Source: JAAXXJ01 sp964412455 (GTDB lineage Bacteria; Nitrospirota; UBA9217). Taken from it: DNA of 56,819 nt. The position numbers and the translations under genes are program-made. Location of the stretch: positions 1 to 56,819 of the forward strand of contig CAYPOT010000018.1 of assembly GCA_964412455.1 (NCBI GenBank), written 5' to 3'. Under the pieces are notes generated by a model. It was not told where the DNA came from, ran no database searches, and saw nothing but the letters and a program-made list of their open reading frames with translations. Shown piece by piece: positions 16,802 through 25,759 of the stretch; the first letter of the stretch is position 1, and each line of letters begins with the position of its first letter.

Positions 16802-18958
16802 TTACCCCGCTTTCACCCGCCTCACGTCCATCACGCCGTCCACGGATGCAATGCTCTTGATGATGCGGTTCAGGTGCTCCACATCGTGGATCTCGATGGT
16901 GAAGTTCAAGGAGGCCTGCTTGTCCGCGCCGGTAGTGACCTCGGCGTGGGAAATGTTCGCCTCGGCGGCGCTGATCGAGGACGATACACTTGCCAAAATG
17001 CCGGGCTTGTCTTGAGTGAGGACCGCGATCTTGACCGCATGGGCGCCGGACTTGAACTCACCCCACGTCACTTCCACCATGCGTTCCTTGTCGACAGTCA
17101 TGTCCGCCACGTTCGGACAGTCCATCGTGTGGATCGAGATACCGCGGCCCCGCGTGATGAACCCGATGACCTTGTCGCCGGGCACCGGACTGCAGCACTT
17201 GGACAGGTGAAAGAGCATCTCGTCCATACCGCCGATCTTCATGCCGCTGCCGGCGCCCTTCTTTTCCGCTGCGGGCTTCTTTAAGGGCTTTTTCGGAATC
17301 GGCTCGACATGGGGCCGGTCCGGCGCCAGTTTGTTCGCCACCATGTGCGCCGATACCTTGCCGTAGCCGATGGCCGCGAGCATGTCGTCCACCGTATTGT
17401 GCGACAGTTCATGGGCGACGCGGTGAATGTCGTTCGATTTGAACACCTTTGCCGAACTGAGTTCGTGCTTCCGCAGGTCCTTATCAAGCAGTTCTTTCCC
17501 GAGAAGAATGCTCCTCCGCCGCTCTTCCGTATTGACCCATGCCTTGATCCTGGTGCGCGCTTTCGATGTCTTGACGAACTTGAGCCAGTCGCGGCTCGGG
17601 GTATGGCCGGTCTGCGTGATGATCTCGATACGGTCGCCGTTGCGGAGAATATGTTTGATCGGAACGATCTTGCCGTTGATCTTGGCGCCCACGCACTGAT
17701 GACCGATGTCGGTATGCACCGCATAGGCGAAGTCAATGGGCGTGGACCCCTGGGGAAGCTCACGCACGTCCCCTCTCGGCGTGAATACGTACACGACGTC
17801 CGGAAACAGGTCTCCTTTGACCGTATCCATGAACTCCTTGGCATCGGTCAGGTCGGATTGCCACTCCAGAAGCTGCCGGAGCCACGCAAACTGCTGTTCC
17901 TCGCGCTGGCTCATGGCCGACTTTTCCTTGTATCGCCAGTGGGCGGCGATGCCCTCCTCGGCCAGCCGGTGCATCTCGTCGGTGCGAAGCTGGAACTCCA
18001 CGCGCTCGCCTTTGGGTCCGATGACCGTCGTATGGAGCGACTGATAGAGATTGGACTTGGGAACGCCGATGAAGTCCTTGAACCTGCCCGGGACCGGCGT
18101 CCAGAGCGAATGGATCAGTCCAAGGATGGCGTAGCAGTTGACCTTCGTGTCCGTAATGATCCTCACCGCGATGAGATCATAGACGTCGTCAAAAGATATC
18201 CCCTGCTTCTGCATCTTCTGCCAGATGCCGTAGAGATGCTTGGGCCGACCCTTCACCTCGCCCTTGTAGCCGTGTTCCGCGAGCTGGCGTTTCACGATCT
18301 CGATAAGTTCATCGATGTAGGCCTGGCGCTCCAGGCGCTTCTGAGTTACCTTGTGGGCGATCTCCCGGTAGGCTTCAGGATTAAGGTACAGGAACGAAAG
18401 GTCTTCGAGCTCGGTCTTGATCCGGGCGATCCCCAGGCGATTGGCAAGGGGCGCGTAGATATCGAGGGTCTCCTGGGCGGTGCGCTTCTGCTTTTCCGGC
18501 GTGAGGAACTTCAGCGTGCGCATGTTGTGCAGCCGGTCGGCGAGCTTGATCAGGATCACTCGAATGTCGTTGGACATGGCAACGATCATCTTGCGAAAGT
18601 TCTGGGCCTCGCGCTCCTCGCGGCTCTGGAGCTCGATGCGCGACAGCTTGGTCATGCCGTCCACAAGCTTGGCAACTTCATCGCCGAAAAGGGACTGTAT
18701 CTCCTCGGTGGTCGAGGTCGTGTCCTCGATGGTGTCGTGGAGGATGCCGGCCGCCACGGTAGCGGCATCCAGCTTGAGCTCTGCCAGGATCTGCGCGACA
18801 TCGAGCGGATGGATCAGGTAGGCTTCTCCGGAAAGGCGCGTCTGTCCCTGGTGCGCCTGGGCGGAGAATATATAGGCGCGCCTCACCAGGTCCACATCGG
18901 CCTCCGCGTTGTTGCTCTGGAGCCGCTCTACAATGTCTTCAAGACGGACGTTTGACAT
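16802..18958 (-). CDS. rel: Bifunctional (p)ppGpp synthetase/hydrolase
   Basis: A 718-residue RelA/SpoT homologue that controls the stringent response. Order: HD hydrolase (1-200, H50, HD at 74-75 in 'ILHDTIEDT'), synthetase (about 235-350, with the RFKD form of the RxKD loop typical of bifunctional enzymes), TGS ('FTPRGDVRELPQGSTPIDFAYAVHT'), helical and zinc-finger region ('KCCSPVPGD') and C-terminal ACT domain. The intact HD site implies working hydrolase. It is a single gene with no RelA paralogue nearby. Confidence 0.97.
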   Translation of the reverse strand: MSNVRLEDIVERLQSNNAEADVDLVRRAYIFSAQAHQGQTRLSGEAYLIHPLDVAQILAELKLDAATVAAGILHDTIEDTTSTTEEIQSLFGDEVAKLVDGMTKLSRIELQSREEREAQNFRKMIVAMSNDIRVILIKLADRLHNMRTLKFLTPEKQKRTAQETLDIYAPLANRLGIARIKTELEDLSFLYLNPEAYREIAHKVTQKRLERQAYIDELIEIVKRQLAEHGYKGEVKGRPKHLYGIWQKMQKQGISFDDVYDLIAVRIITDTKVNCYAILGLIHSLWTPVPGRFKDFIGVPKSNLYQSLHTTVIGPKGERVEFQLRTDEMHRLAEEGIAAHWRYKEKSAMSQREEQQFAWLRQLLEWQSDLTDAKEFMDTVKGDLFPDVVYVFTPRGDVRELPQGSTPIDFAYAVHTDIGHQCVGAKINGKIVPIKHILRNGDRIEIITQTGHTPSRDWLKFVKTSKARTRIKAWVNTEERRRSILLGKELLDKDLRKHELSSAKVFKSNDIHRVAHELSHNTVDDMLAAIGYGKVSAHMVANKLAPDRPHVEPIPKKPLKKPAAEKKGAGSGMKIGGMDEMLFHLSKCCSPVPGDKVIGFITRGRGISIHTMDCPNVADMTVDKERMVEVTWGEFKSGAHAVKIAVLTQDKPGILASVSSSISAAEANISHAEVTTGADKQASLNFTIEIHDVEHLNRIIKSIASVDGVMDVRRVKAG

Positions 18959-18960
18959 AG

Positions 18961-19110
18961 TATCCTAACAAAGCACCAAATCACAAATGACAAAATACAA
19001 ATACATTCCAAATCTTAAAATTCAAACTCCAAACATCAACGTTCCATGACCAAGCGGTCAGTGTCTGGATATTGGCGCTTGAAAATTATTTGATATTTGT
19101 TATTTGTATT
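18961..19110. repeat. AT-rich low-complexity intergenic repeat (AAATTACAAAT type)
   Basis: Phrases such as 'CAAATCACAAATGACAAAAT' and 'GATATTTGTTATTTGTATTTT' recur with each other's complement, so the spacer can fold back on itself. Similar A/T words fill 29879-30003 and 49126-49200. It separates recJ from rel and has no gene. Confidence 0.5.
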
Positions 19111-19111
19111 T

Positions 19112-20866
19112 TCATCTATCTACTTTAATATCCTTGATATCCAATTCTATATTCGTCCTACCGGACCACGTATTGATACGGGGCGTGAATACCGCGGCGA
19201 CCCTGGCGCCGCTCCTGAGCCAGCTTCCGAGCGATGTCCCCTTGTTATAGGCGATCGCATCGAAGGACTGGCCGTTCTGCTGCCGAAGCCGGAGTTTCAG
19301 GTGTTTGTTGTTCCCCACCGGACGGAGAGACAGGACCTCGAGACCCCTGGCGCCGAACCGCGGCTCGGGATTTCCCTGGCCGAATGGCGCCATCCGCTCG
19401 ATGTCCTGCATCAGCTCGAACGACAGTTCATCAAAGGTGACCGGCGAGTCGATCGTAATGGTCCTCACAAAACCACGCGCGCCCACCTGCTCAAGGACCA
19501 CCGAACTCAGCCGTTCACGGAGACGGGGGATCTGGTCCGCCGCAATGGAAAGACCGGCAGCATACTTGTGGCCGCCGAAGCCCATAAGCAGGTCCGAACA
19601 CGCCGTAAGCCCCTGATAGAGATCGAACCCGGGGATGCTCCGCGCAGATCCTTTTCCCACGCCATCCTTCACGGAAATGAGGGCCGCGGGCCGGTAGAAC
19701 TCATCGACGATCCGCGACGCTACGATGCCGATGACGCCGGGGTGCCAGCCCTCGGACGACAGGATGAACGCGCCGGTGCTCGCCAGGTCCGCCTGGAGGC
19801 AAAGCTCGCGCGCGGCTCCCCAGATACCTTCTTCGACGGCCTGCCGCTCCCGGTTGACCGTATCCAGTTGATCAGCAAGGCGGGCCGCTTCGTCGGGGGA
19901 ATCGGTGGTCATGAGCCGGAATGACGTGTCCGCCCTTTCGAGCCTGCCGCTCGCGTTGATCCTCGGCGCAAGGTTGAAACCCACATTCCCCACGTTCACC
20001 CGTTTGCCGCTCAGGCCGGCAACCTGTTTCAGGGCAGCGATGCCGGGACGAAGAAACTCGGGATCGGACGAAAGGATATCCAATCCGTACTTCACCAGGA
20101 CCCGGTTCTCACCGGTGATCCGCCCCATGTCTGCCACCGTTCCGAGGGTGACCAGATCGAGATACTTCTTCAGACGTTCATCATCGGCCGGTGCATCGAC
20201 CAGGGCCTGCGCCAGTTTGAATGCGACTCCGACACCCGTAAGGCCTCCAACGCTCACCCGTATGCCGTCGGGGGTGTCCGGCTGGAGGACCCGCGGATGA
20301 ATGACCGCAAGCGCGTCAGGAAGTCCTTCCCCGGCAGGGACCGAACCGTTTCCCTGGACCGCCGCGGATTCATGGTGGTCGGTGATGATGAGGTCCAGTC
20401 CCAGGGACCTGGCGTATTCCGCCTCTTTGACGGCACTGATCCCGCAGTCCACGGTAATGACCAGGCGCGCTCCGGTTTCCTTTATCTTCAGGAGGGCGTC
20501 GGAATTCAGGCCGTACCCTTCGGTCATTCGGTCCGGAATATAGGAATCCACGTTGGCGCCCAGTTCCCGAAGCGTCAGGTACAGGACAGCAGCGCCGGTA
20601 ACGCCGTCAACATCGTAATCGCCAAAGACCACGATCTTCTGGCGCAAGGAAAGCGCGTCACGGATACGTCCGACCGCCGTGTCCATGCCGCGGAAAATAT
20701 GAGGATTGGATAGAGAGGTAAGATCGCTGTGGAGAAATGCGAGCGCAGCGGCAGCGTCGGCGATGCCCCGTGCCATCATCAGACGCGCGATGAGCGGGTG
20801 GATGCCGGCCTGGTCCGAAAGCCTCGAAACGGACTCCGCATCATGTTCTGCGAGTACCCACTTCAT
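19112..20866 (-). CDS. recJ: Single-stranded-DNA exonuclease RecJ
   Basis: A 584-residue 5'-3' ssDNA exonuclease of recombination and mismatch repair. DHH-family motifs are visible: 'VVFGDYDVDGVTGAAVLY' (near 80-95), 'VITVDCGIS' (near 136), 'ITDHHE' (near 162) and the DHHA1 glycine motif 'GFGGHKYAAG' (near 437). A C-terminal OB-like domain follows. Length matches the family. It lies 21 bp upstream of the following spacer to tatA, on the same strand as tatA and mobA. Confidence 0.96.
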   Translation of the reverse strand: MKWVLAEHDAESVSRLSDQAGIHPLIARLMMARGIADAAAALAFLHSDLTSLSNPHIFRGMDTAVGRIRDALSLRQKIVVFGDYDVDGVTGAAVLYLTLRELGANVDSYIPDRMTEGYGLNSDALLKIKETGARLVITVDCGISAVKEAEYARSLGLDLIITDHHESAAVQGNGSVPAGEGLPDALAVIHPRVLQPDTPDGIRVSVGGLTGVGVAFKLAQALVDAPADDERLKKYLDLVTLGTVADMGRITGENRVLVKYGLDILSSDPEFLRPGIAALKQVAGLSGKRVNVGNVGFNLAPRINASGRLERADTSFRLMTTDSPDEAARLADQLDTVNRERQAVEEGIWGAARELCLQADLASTGAFILSSEGWHPGVIGIVASRIVDEFYRPAALISVKDGVGKGSARSIPGFDLYQGLTACSDLLMGFGGHKYAAGLSIAADQIPRLRERLSSVVLEQVGARGFVRTITIDSPVTFDELSFELMQDIERMAPFGQGNPEPRFGARGLEVLSLRPVGNNKHLKLRLRQQNGQSFDAIAYNKGTSLGSWLRSGARVAAVFTPRINTWSGRTNIELDIKDIKVDR

Positions 20867-20887
20867 TGATGCCGCCTGTTCTCGTGG

Positions 20888-21070
20888 TCAGGACTTGTGA
20901 TCGGGCTTGGACGAGTCCTTGTCCTCGTCTTTGGCTTCCTCGATCCCCTTTTTAAACCCCTTGATCGCCTTGCCGAGCCCTTCGCCGAGCTGCGGGAGGC
21001 GGCTTGCGCCAAAGATGATCACCACGATGACGAGAACGACCAACAGCTCCGGCATACCTAATCCGAACAT
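20888..21070 (-). CDS. tatA: Sec-independent translocase protein TatA
   Basis: A 60-residue TatA/E protein: short periplasmic start, one membrane helix ('PELLVVLVIVVIIFGASRLPQLG'), an amphipathic helix ('GLGKAIKGFKKGIEEAK') and an acidic tail. TatA forms the pore of the twin-arginine pathway. AAGGAGG precedes the ATG, which lies inside the end of mobA (13-bp overlap). The Tat-signal heme protein at 22392-23204 is one likely client. Confidence 0.96.
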   Translation of the reverse strand: MFGLGMPELLVVLVIVVIIFGASRLPQLGEGLGKAIKGFKKGIEEAKDEDKDSSKPDHKS

Positions 21071-21633
21071 ACCGCCTCCTTATACTCCTCGGGTGTATTT
21101 ATGTTCCTGAACGACCGCTTCAAAGGATCGAACCGGACGATCTCTTCTTCTGTTACATACCTGACGTGGATATGATCAAAGAGCCCCCGGATCCGGCGGT
21201 CCTGCTTCAGGATCTGAGCCTCCATGACCGGGAGGAGCCCCCTGCGGTAGATCGCATGAAGCGGCTCCAAAAATCCATCGAACTGCGGAACCACGGCATC
21301 CTGCCCCGCTGCGATCTCCCCCATGTAGGAAATAAGCTGGAGATTAAGAAAAGGCATGTCACAAGCGACAATGAAGTTATACTCTTCGCCTGACCGCAGG
21401 AGCCCCGAATAGATGCCGGTCAAGGGACCGCGGATCGCAAGGGCATCACCCACAAGCTCCGCTTCGTAGGACCGGTATCGCTCCGGCGTGTTTGTCACGA
21501 TGATGGTCTTCTTGAACAGGCCGGCAAAGAGGGCAAGGATATGCTCGATCATGGGTCTTCCGTCGATATCCAGAAAGGCCTTGTCAGCGCCCATCCGCCG
21601 GTTTTCACCGCCCGCGAGAATGATGCCATTCAT
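21058..21633 (-). CDS. mobA: Molybdenum cofactor guanylyltransferase
   Basis: A 191-residue MobA that joins GMP from GTP to molybdopterin, making the dinucleotide cofactor of Tat-exported molybdoenzymes. The nucleotide loop 'GIILAGGENRRMGADKAFLDIDG' is at the N-terminus, 'VACDMPFL' carries the metal-binding aspartate, and 'VPQFDGFLEPLHAIY' follows. Its coupling to tatA makes functional sense, because molybdoenzymes are typical Tat cargo. Confidence 0.94.
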   Translation of the reverse strand: MNGIILAGGENRRMGADKAFLDIDGRPMIEHILALFAGLFKKTIIVTNTPERYRSYEAELVGDALAIRGPLTGIYSGLLRSGEEYNFIVACDMPFLNLQLISYMGEIAAGQDAVVPQFDGFLEPLHAIYRRGLLPVMEAQILKQDRRIRGLFDHIHVRYVTEEEIVRFDPLKRSFRNINTPEEYKEAVCSD

Positions 21634-21780
21634 GACTATAATTACAGTATTTACCCTGAGGTGTCAATAAGGAAGTGGCGCGGTTCCCCCGTCGCGGAGG
21701 GGCCAACGTACACCGGTCAGGACGCGCTGATCACAGCCGGCACGTTACTTTTCACTACGTAAAATAAAACGCACCGTGAT

Positions 21781-21798
21781 GTAAAATTATAATTTTAC
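21781..21798. promoter_or_regulatory. Perfect 18-bp palindrome touching the -35 box
   Basis: GTAAAATTATAATTTTAC reads the same on both strands. It ends two bases before the TTGACA of the promoter at 21800. This position fits an operator for an activator or repressor. No protein can be assigned. Confidence 0.55.
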
Positions 21799-21799
21799 G

Positions 21800-21834
21800 T
21801 TGACAGAAACCAGAGGAGTTACTATAGTGCTTCC
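21800..21834 (+). promoter_or_regulatory. Consensus sigma-70 promoter, leaderless start
   Basis: TTGACA (21800-21805), 17 bp, TATAGT (21823-21828), then 6 nt to ATG 21835. A transcript starting 6-7 nt after the -10 would begin at the start codon itself. Confidence 0.75.
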
Positions 21835-22122
21835 ATGAAATGGGTAACGATCATTCTTCTCGTTGTGCTCGCATTCACTGTTCTGGCGCCCATTTCTCCG
21901 TTGTCGCTCATCATTGACCGGCAGGAACAGCCGCTCCTGGGAAACCTGGACGTGTGCAACTCTGCTGCCCCGGCCCTGTCTTCGAACGGCGAAATGCCCT
22001 GCGTAAGCATCAACCCTTCTCAACTACCGCTTTACCTTTCCATAACGACCTCAGATCCGCTCCATCCCCTGTTCACCGAAGTTGTCTTCACCGCTCCGAA
22101 CGAGCAACCCCCCAAGGCATAG
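21835..22122 (+). CDS. Small secreted hypothetical protein
   Basis: A 95-residue protein with a signal peptide or anchor ('VTIILLVVLAFTVLAPISPL') and a short exported part with two cysteines, C41 and C56, flanking 'SAAPALSSNGEMP'. I do not recognise a family. The two cysteines could bind a metal or form a disulfide. The start is fixed by the promoter, which leaves no room for a leader. It is 269 bp upstream of the cytochrome cluster and may be regulated separately. Confidence 0.7.
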   Translation: MKWVTIILLVVLAFTVLAPISPLSLIIDRQEQPLLGNLDVCNSAAPALSSNGEMPCVSINPSQLPLYLSITTSDPLHPLFTEVVFTAPNEQPPKA

Positions 22123-22391
22123 CCTCACCATACCTGTCTTTCCGAAAACGTTGACGCGATGCATCACCGTCCTTGGTATGTTCGCGCATCGTCCTGCAAG
22201 CCGGTGCGTAAACTCATTGGACGTGTCTTCCCTTTACGCTCGGCTCCGCTTCGGAAGTATCCAACGTCCCTGTTTTCATGGAGCTATTTTCGAAGTGGAG
22301 CCATTTTTTAACTCCACAACGTATCTTTAATCATCTCGTCAGCATCACACCTGTTGATCAGGTGTACTCGTTCCACCGGGAGGTAACGATC

Positions 22392-23204
22392 ATGAATGTT
22401 GAAGATAAGTCAGTCGCCCCGATCTCAAGAAGAGACCTGATCATCAATGCAGGCAAACTCGCGCTCGGCGCCACAGCCGCCGCGGCTATGCTTCCGGGAG
22501 GGTTCCTGTCATCAAAGTCAGCGATCGCGGTCGGCGGTTCCACGGAAAAGTGGCCCTGGCCCTATGTGAAACTCGATCCGGACAAGACCGCGGAACTGGC
22601 CTACAATGAATGGTACCGTGTCTTTTGCGGCGCGGCGGTCATCAACAGTGTTTTCAGCCAGCTTCGGGAAAAAGTGGGAGAACCTTATAAGTCCTTTCCC
22701 GTCGATTCCTTCGTCTTTCTTGAAGGCGGCATGGCAGGCTGGGGCACGGTCTGCGGTTCCAATGCGGGCGCCAATATCGTCAGCAATGTCATCATCGGCC
22801 CCCGGATCGCCGGTCCGGACTGCGAACACGGTCATACGATCGGTTCGGATATGATGGATTGGTATTCCAACACGGCGCTTCCGACGTTCACGCCGAAGGA
22901 ACCGAAGCAAAAGTCCGTGATCATTCAGACCAAGAGCGAGTCGCCTCTCTGCCACGTATCGGTCGGCAAATGGATGGACAAGTCCGGATTTGCCCTTGGC
23001 AGCGCTGAGCGGAAAGACCGCTGCGCCCGCGTCGCGGCAAGCGTCGCCCACAAGCTCGTTGTCGATCTCAATGCATGGAAAGATGGTAAGTTTGTCCCAA
23101 AATCAACATGGAAGGCGGGTGCAACCGTCGGCATTCCAGCTCAACAGAACTGCACCGAATGTCACCCCACGAAGATCCCGACCGCGCCGACTGCAAAGAA
23201 GTAA
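22392..23204 (+). CDS. Tat-exported C_GCAxxG_C_C family heme protein
   Basis: From ATG 22392 (GGGAGGT 7 nt upstream) the 270-residue product has a twin-arginine signal (S12-R13-R14-D15-L16, then 'GKLALGATAAAAML'). The body has the cysteine pattern of the C_GCAxxG_C_C / split-Soret cytochrome group: C79-G80, 'GGMAGWGTVCG' with C121, C144, C187-H188, C211. One c-type heme site CTECH (254-258) sits near the C-terminus. The family's second Cys of the GCA motif is Ala here. It should be a folded periplasmic redox protein exported with cofactor. The partner is unknown. Confidence 0.78.
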   Translation: MNVEDKSVAPISRRDLIINAGKLALGATAAAAMLPGGFLSSKSAIAVGGSTEKWPWPYVKLDPDKTAELAYNEWYRVFCGAAVINSVFSQLREKVGEPYKSFPVDSFVFLEGGMAGWGTVCGSNAGANIVSNVIIGPRIAGPDCEHGHTIGSDMMDWYSNTALPTFTPKEPKQKSVIIQTKSESPLCHVSVGKWMDKSGFALGSAERKDRCARVAASVAHKLVVDLNAWKDGKFVPKSTWKAGATVGIPAQQNCTECHPTKIPTAPTAKK

Positions 23205-23215
23205 TTGAATTTGAG

Positions 23216-23241
23216 ACGGGCGGGGCACCGGCCCCGCCCGT
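23216..23241. terminator. Strong intra-operon hairpin
   Basis: ACGGGCGGGGC-ACCG-GCCCCGCCCGT is a perfect 11-bp G+C stem with a 4-nt loop, between the heme protein and barrel genes. No T-run follows, so it is more likely an mRNA stabiliser or partial attenuator than a full terminator. Confidence 0.6.
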
Positions 23242-23260
23242 GTTGATCCAGGGGAGATAC

Positions 23261-24286
23261 ATGGAACGCAGATATCGGAAAATATCGATTAGCCTTTTCA
23301 CCGTCCTCATAACTCTACTGCTTGCTTCATCGTCATTTGCCGCCGGGCTCTGCTGCCAGCTTTCGAGCGGCGTGCAAGAGAGCCTCTCGGGCGTCGCGGC
23401 CCCTGCTTCCGAGGAAATATCCGTTCAATTCACCTACAGTTTCACCCGCATGGACAAACTGAAGCAAGGGACTTCCTCGAAGTCACTCGATGAGGCGAGC
23501 GCCTCGACGAGCTACACCTCCCTGCCCATCAGCATGGACATGATCAAATATACCGTTACCGCCGGGTACGGTTTTTCCTCCCGCTTCAAGGCTTTCGTCT
23601 CCCTTCCCTACCTGCGGAACACCATGGCCATGACGATGAGCGGGGGCGTTGGACTGGGCTGGATGGAGATGACCATGGAACCCGTCTCAAAGCCGGGAGA
23701 CGCCACGGCCATGGGATTGTACCGCATCTATGCCGATCAGGACCTGCAACCCACCGCGGCCCTCACCCTCGGGCTGGGCGTGAAGACACCGACCGGGTCC
23801 TCCACGGAGACGACCGCCGGCGGCGGATACCTGCATGCCCATATGCAGCCCGGCACGGGTTCCTGGGACCCCCTGCTGTCGCTGCTCTACACCAGGATGC
23901 TGAGCGCGATCGATCTCCAGGGGGATGTCACCCGCCAGTTCACCACGAGGAACCGGCAGGGATACGAATTCGGCGATTCCACGTCCATCACCGTCTCGGC
24001 GAAATACACGGCAATGCGGCTGTTCGATCCCGGCATGGGGATCACCTACCTCCACACCGGAAGGGCCAATGACCGCGATGGCCGCTACAGCGATCTTACA
24101 AGCCTCATGGACGATCCCGCGAACACCGGAGGAGACAGCCTCTGGGTGTCTCCGGGGATACAGGTGTTTCCCTTCCGCCAGCTGGTCGTCGATGTGAAGA
24201 TTCAGGTCCCGGTCTGGGAAAAGGTGAACGGTATTCAGCTCGTCTCAAGCTACCGGCTCCTATCGGGATTGACATATCGTTTTTGA
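23261..24286 (+). CDS. Outer-membrane beta-barrel protein
   Basis: A 341-residue protein from ATG 23261 (GGGGAG upstream). A signal peptide ('ISLFTVLITLLLASSSFAA') is followed by many alternating strands rich in aromatic and small residues, and the chain ends in '...GLTYRF' with a C-terminal Phe, the usual Bam recognition end. 'Transporter'-type barrels of this size are common next to periplasmic cytochromes. No plug domain or specificity signature is seen. Substrate is unknown. Confidence 0.72.
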   Translation: MERRYRKISISLFTVLITLLLASSSFAAGLCCQLSSGVQESLSGVAAPASEEISVQFTYSFTRMDKLKQGTSSKSLDEASASTSYTSLPISMDMIKYTVTAGYGFSSRFKAFVSLPYLRNTMAMTMSGGVGLGWMEMTMEPVSKPGDATAMGLYRIYADQDLQPTAALTLGLGVKTPTGSSTETTAGGGYLHAHMQPGTGSWDPLLSLLYTRMLSAIDLQGDVTRQFTTRNRQGYEFGDSTSITVSAKYTAMRLFDPGMGITYLHTGRANDRDGRYSDLTSLMDDPANTGGDSLWVSPGIQVFPFRQLVVDVKIQVPVWEKVNGIQLVSSYRLLSGLTYRF

Positions 24287-24331
24287 TCGGGAAATTCCTC
24301 TTGAATTCCTCTTGAAAGGAGCTCAGAACAG

Positions 24332-25726
24332 ATGATCAAACGTTTCTCATTCTTCATACTTGCGTCCGCGGTGATCGCCGTGGCGGTGCTCAGCTGCGGC
24401 GGCGGCGACAGCGGCAGTACGCCTACGGCAACCGTCAGTCTCGTGGGCAGCAAACAGGGGCAGTCCGTCGGATTCGCCGACTTCGACGGCGACGGCATCG
24501 AGGACAAGATCGTGGGCGCTCCGTATGCGGCCACCACATCAGGGACCGGCGTGGTCCTCGTGTACGCGGGATCCGCGTCAGGATACAGCTCGACCAACAC
24601 GGACCTGCTTGCCGGAGGTGACAATTTCGGGTATTCCTTTATAAACCTGGGAGACGTTGACGGCGACGGGAAGGCGGATTTCGCGATCAGCGCGATCCAC
24701 GGGAGTGACGAGGCAGGCGGTACATCCCTTTCCGGCACGGTCACGATCTATAAGGGCGGCGGCAACGGCCAGATCATCAAAACAATCGGCGGCGACGGCC
24801 CCATGGACAAGTTCGGCTATGCTCTCGCCGCGGGTGATGTCAACGGTGACTTAAAGCCGGATCTCATCGTCAGCGCGCCCTTCAACACCAATGATCCTGC
24901 CCTCTACCAGAGCGGCGCTGTGTATGTCTATTTCGCGCCTGATTTTACGACGCGCGTTGCGCTCAACGCGTTCGCGACAAACAAGGCTCTCGGCCTTGGC
25001 GTAGCAGCAGGCTATGTAAACAACGACAACATCGCTGATCTGCTGATTTCCGCCAGCGGCAAAGTTCTCGTGTACTATGGCGGAGCAACCTTTGCGCCGG
25101 TTATCAATTCTCCGGACATCACCCTGACGAGCGCAGCAGCCGGTTTCGGCAAAGCCATCGCCGTGATCGGCGATCTTGACGCAGACGGCACAGGCGAGAT
25201 CGTTGTCGGCGCTCCGAACGCGGTGATTAACAACCTCCGGGATACGGGCAGCGTATTCATCGTCAAGGGATCGGCAACAGGTACGGTAAGCCTTGACGCT
25301 GTACCACAGGCGGCCCTTCTGGTGCGCATTAACGGAGCCGGTCTGTTCAACCGTTTCGGAGCATCCATCGCTGCAATGGGAGATGTGGATGAAGACGGGA
25401 AGCCGGACTTCGCGGTCGGAGCGCCCATGGCGGACGTAACCACATTGTCAGGACAATACATCCTGAGCGGCAAGGTGTATCTTTACAAGGGAAAAGACAT
25501 CACCTCTGCAACGACCCTCGCTCATTCGACGGAATTTGAAGGAGTGGTTAAGAACCAGCAGTTCGGTACGTCGCTTGCAAAAAGCGCGAGCGGAATGCTT
25601 CTGATCGGAGCTCCCCGGTCGAATATGGATACCGGCGGCGTGATGATGGTCGATCCCGCGACAGGCCAGGCGGTCCCCGGCGGCAGCAGCGGCGGCGCGA
25701 CCGGCGGCACCGGCGACTGCCACTGA
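24332..25726 (+). CDS. FG-GAP repeat lipoprotein
   Basis: A 464-residue lipoprotein with lipobox 'AVLSC' (C22) and a Gly-rich linker. At least six integrin-like FG-GAP units follow, each with a calcium-binding loop such as 'DFDGDGIED', 'DVDGDGKAD', 'DVNGDLKPD', 'DLDADGTGE' and 'DVDEDGKPD', probably forming a beta-propeller on the cell surface or in the periplasm. The C-terminus is Gly/Ser-rich and ends CH. AAAGGAG precedes the start. It lies between barrel and cytochrome genes and may be a scaffold for that complex. Confidence 0.88.
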   Translation: MIKRFSFFILASAVIAVAVLSCGGGDSGSTPTATVSLVGSKQGQSVGFADFDGDGIEDKIVGAPYAATTSGTGVVLVYAGSASGYSSTNTDLLAGGDNFGYSFINLGDVDGDGKADFAISAIHGSDEAGGTSLSGTVTIYKGGGNGQIIKTIGGDGPMDKFGYALAAGDVNGDLKPDLIVSAPFNTNDPALYQSGAVYVYFAPDFTTRVALNAFATNKALGLGVAAGYVNNDNIADLLISASGKVLVYYGGATFAPVINSPDITLTSAAAGFGKAIAVIGDLDADGTGEIVVGAPNAVINNLRDTGSVFIVKGSATGTVSLDAVPQAALLVRINGAGLFNRFGASIAAMGDVDEDGKPDFAVGAPMADVTTLSGQYILSGKVYLYKGKDITSATTLAHSTEFEGVVKNQQFGTSLAKSASGMLLIGAPRSNMDTGGVMMVDPATGQAVPGGSSGGATGGTGDCH

Positions 25727-25759
25727 TCGAGACAGGAACCCAAGGAGGAATCAATTACC

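Noticed and set aside
17309..18955. 548-codon plus-strand frame antisense to rel
   Set aside because: Mirror frame of a strongly conserved gene; its composition is not protein-like.
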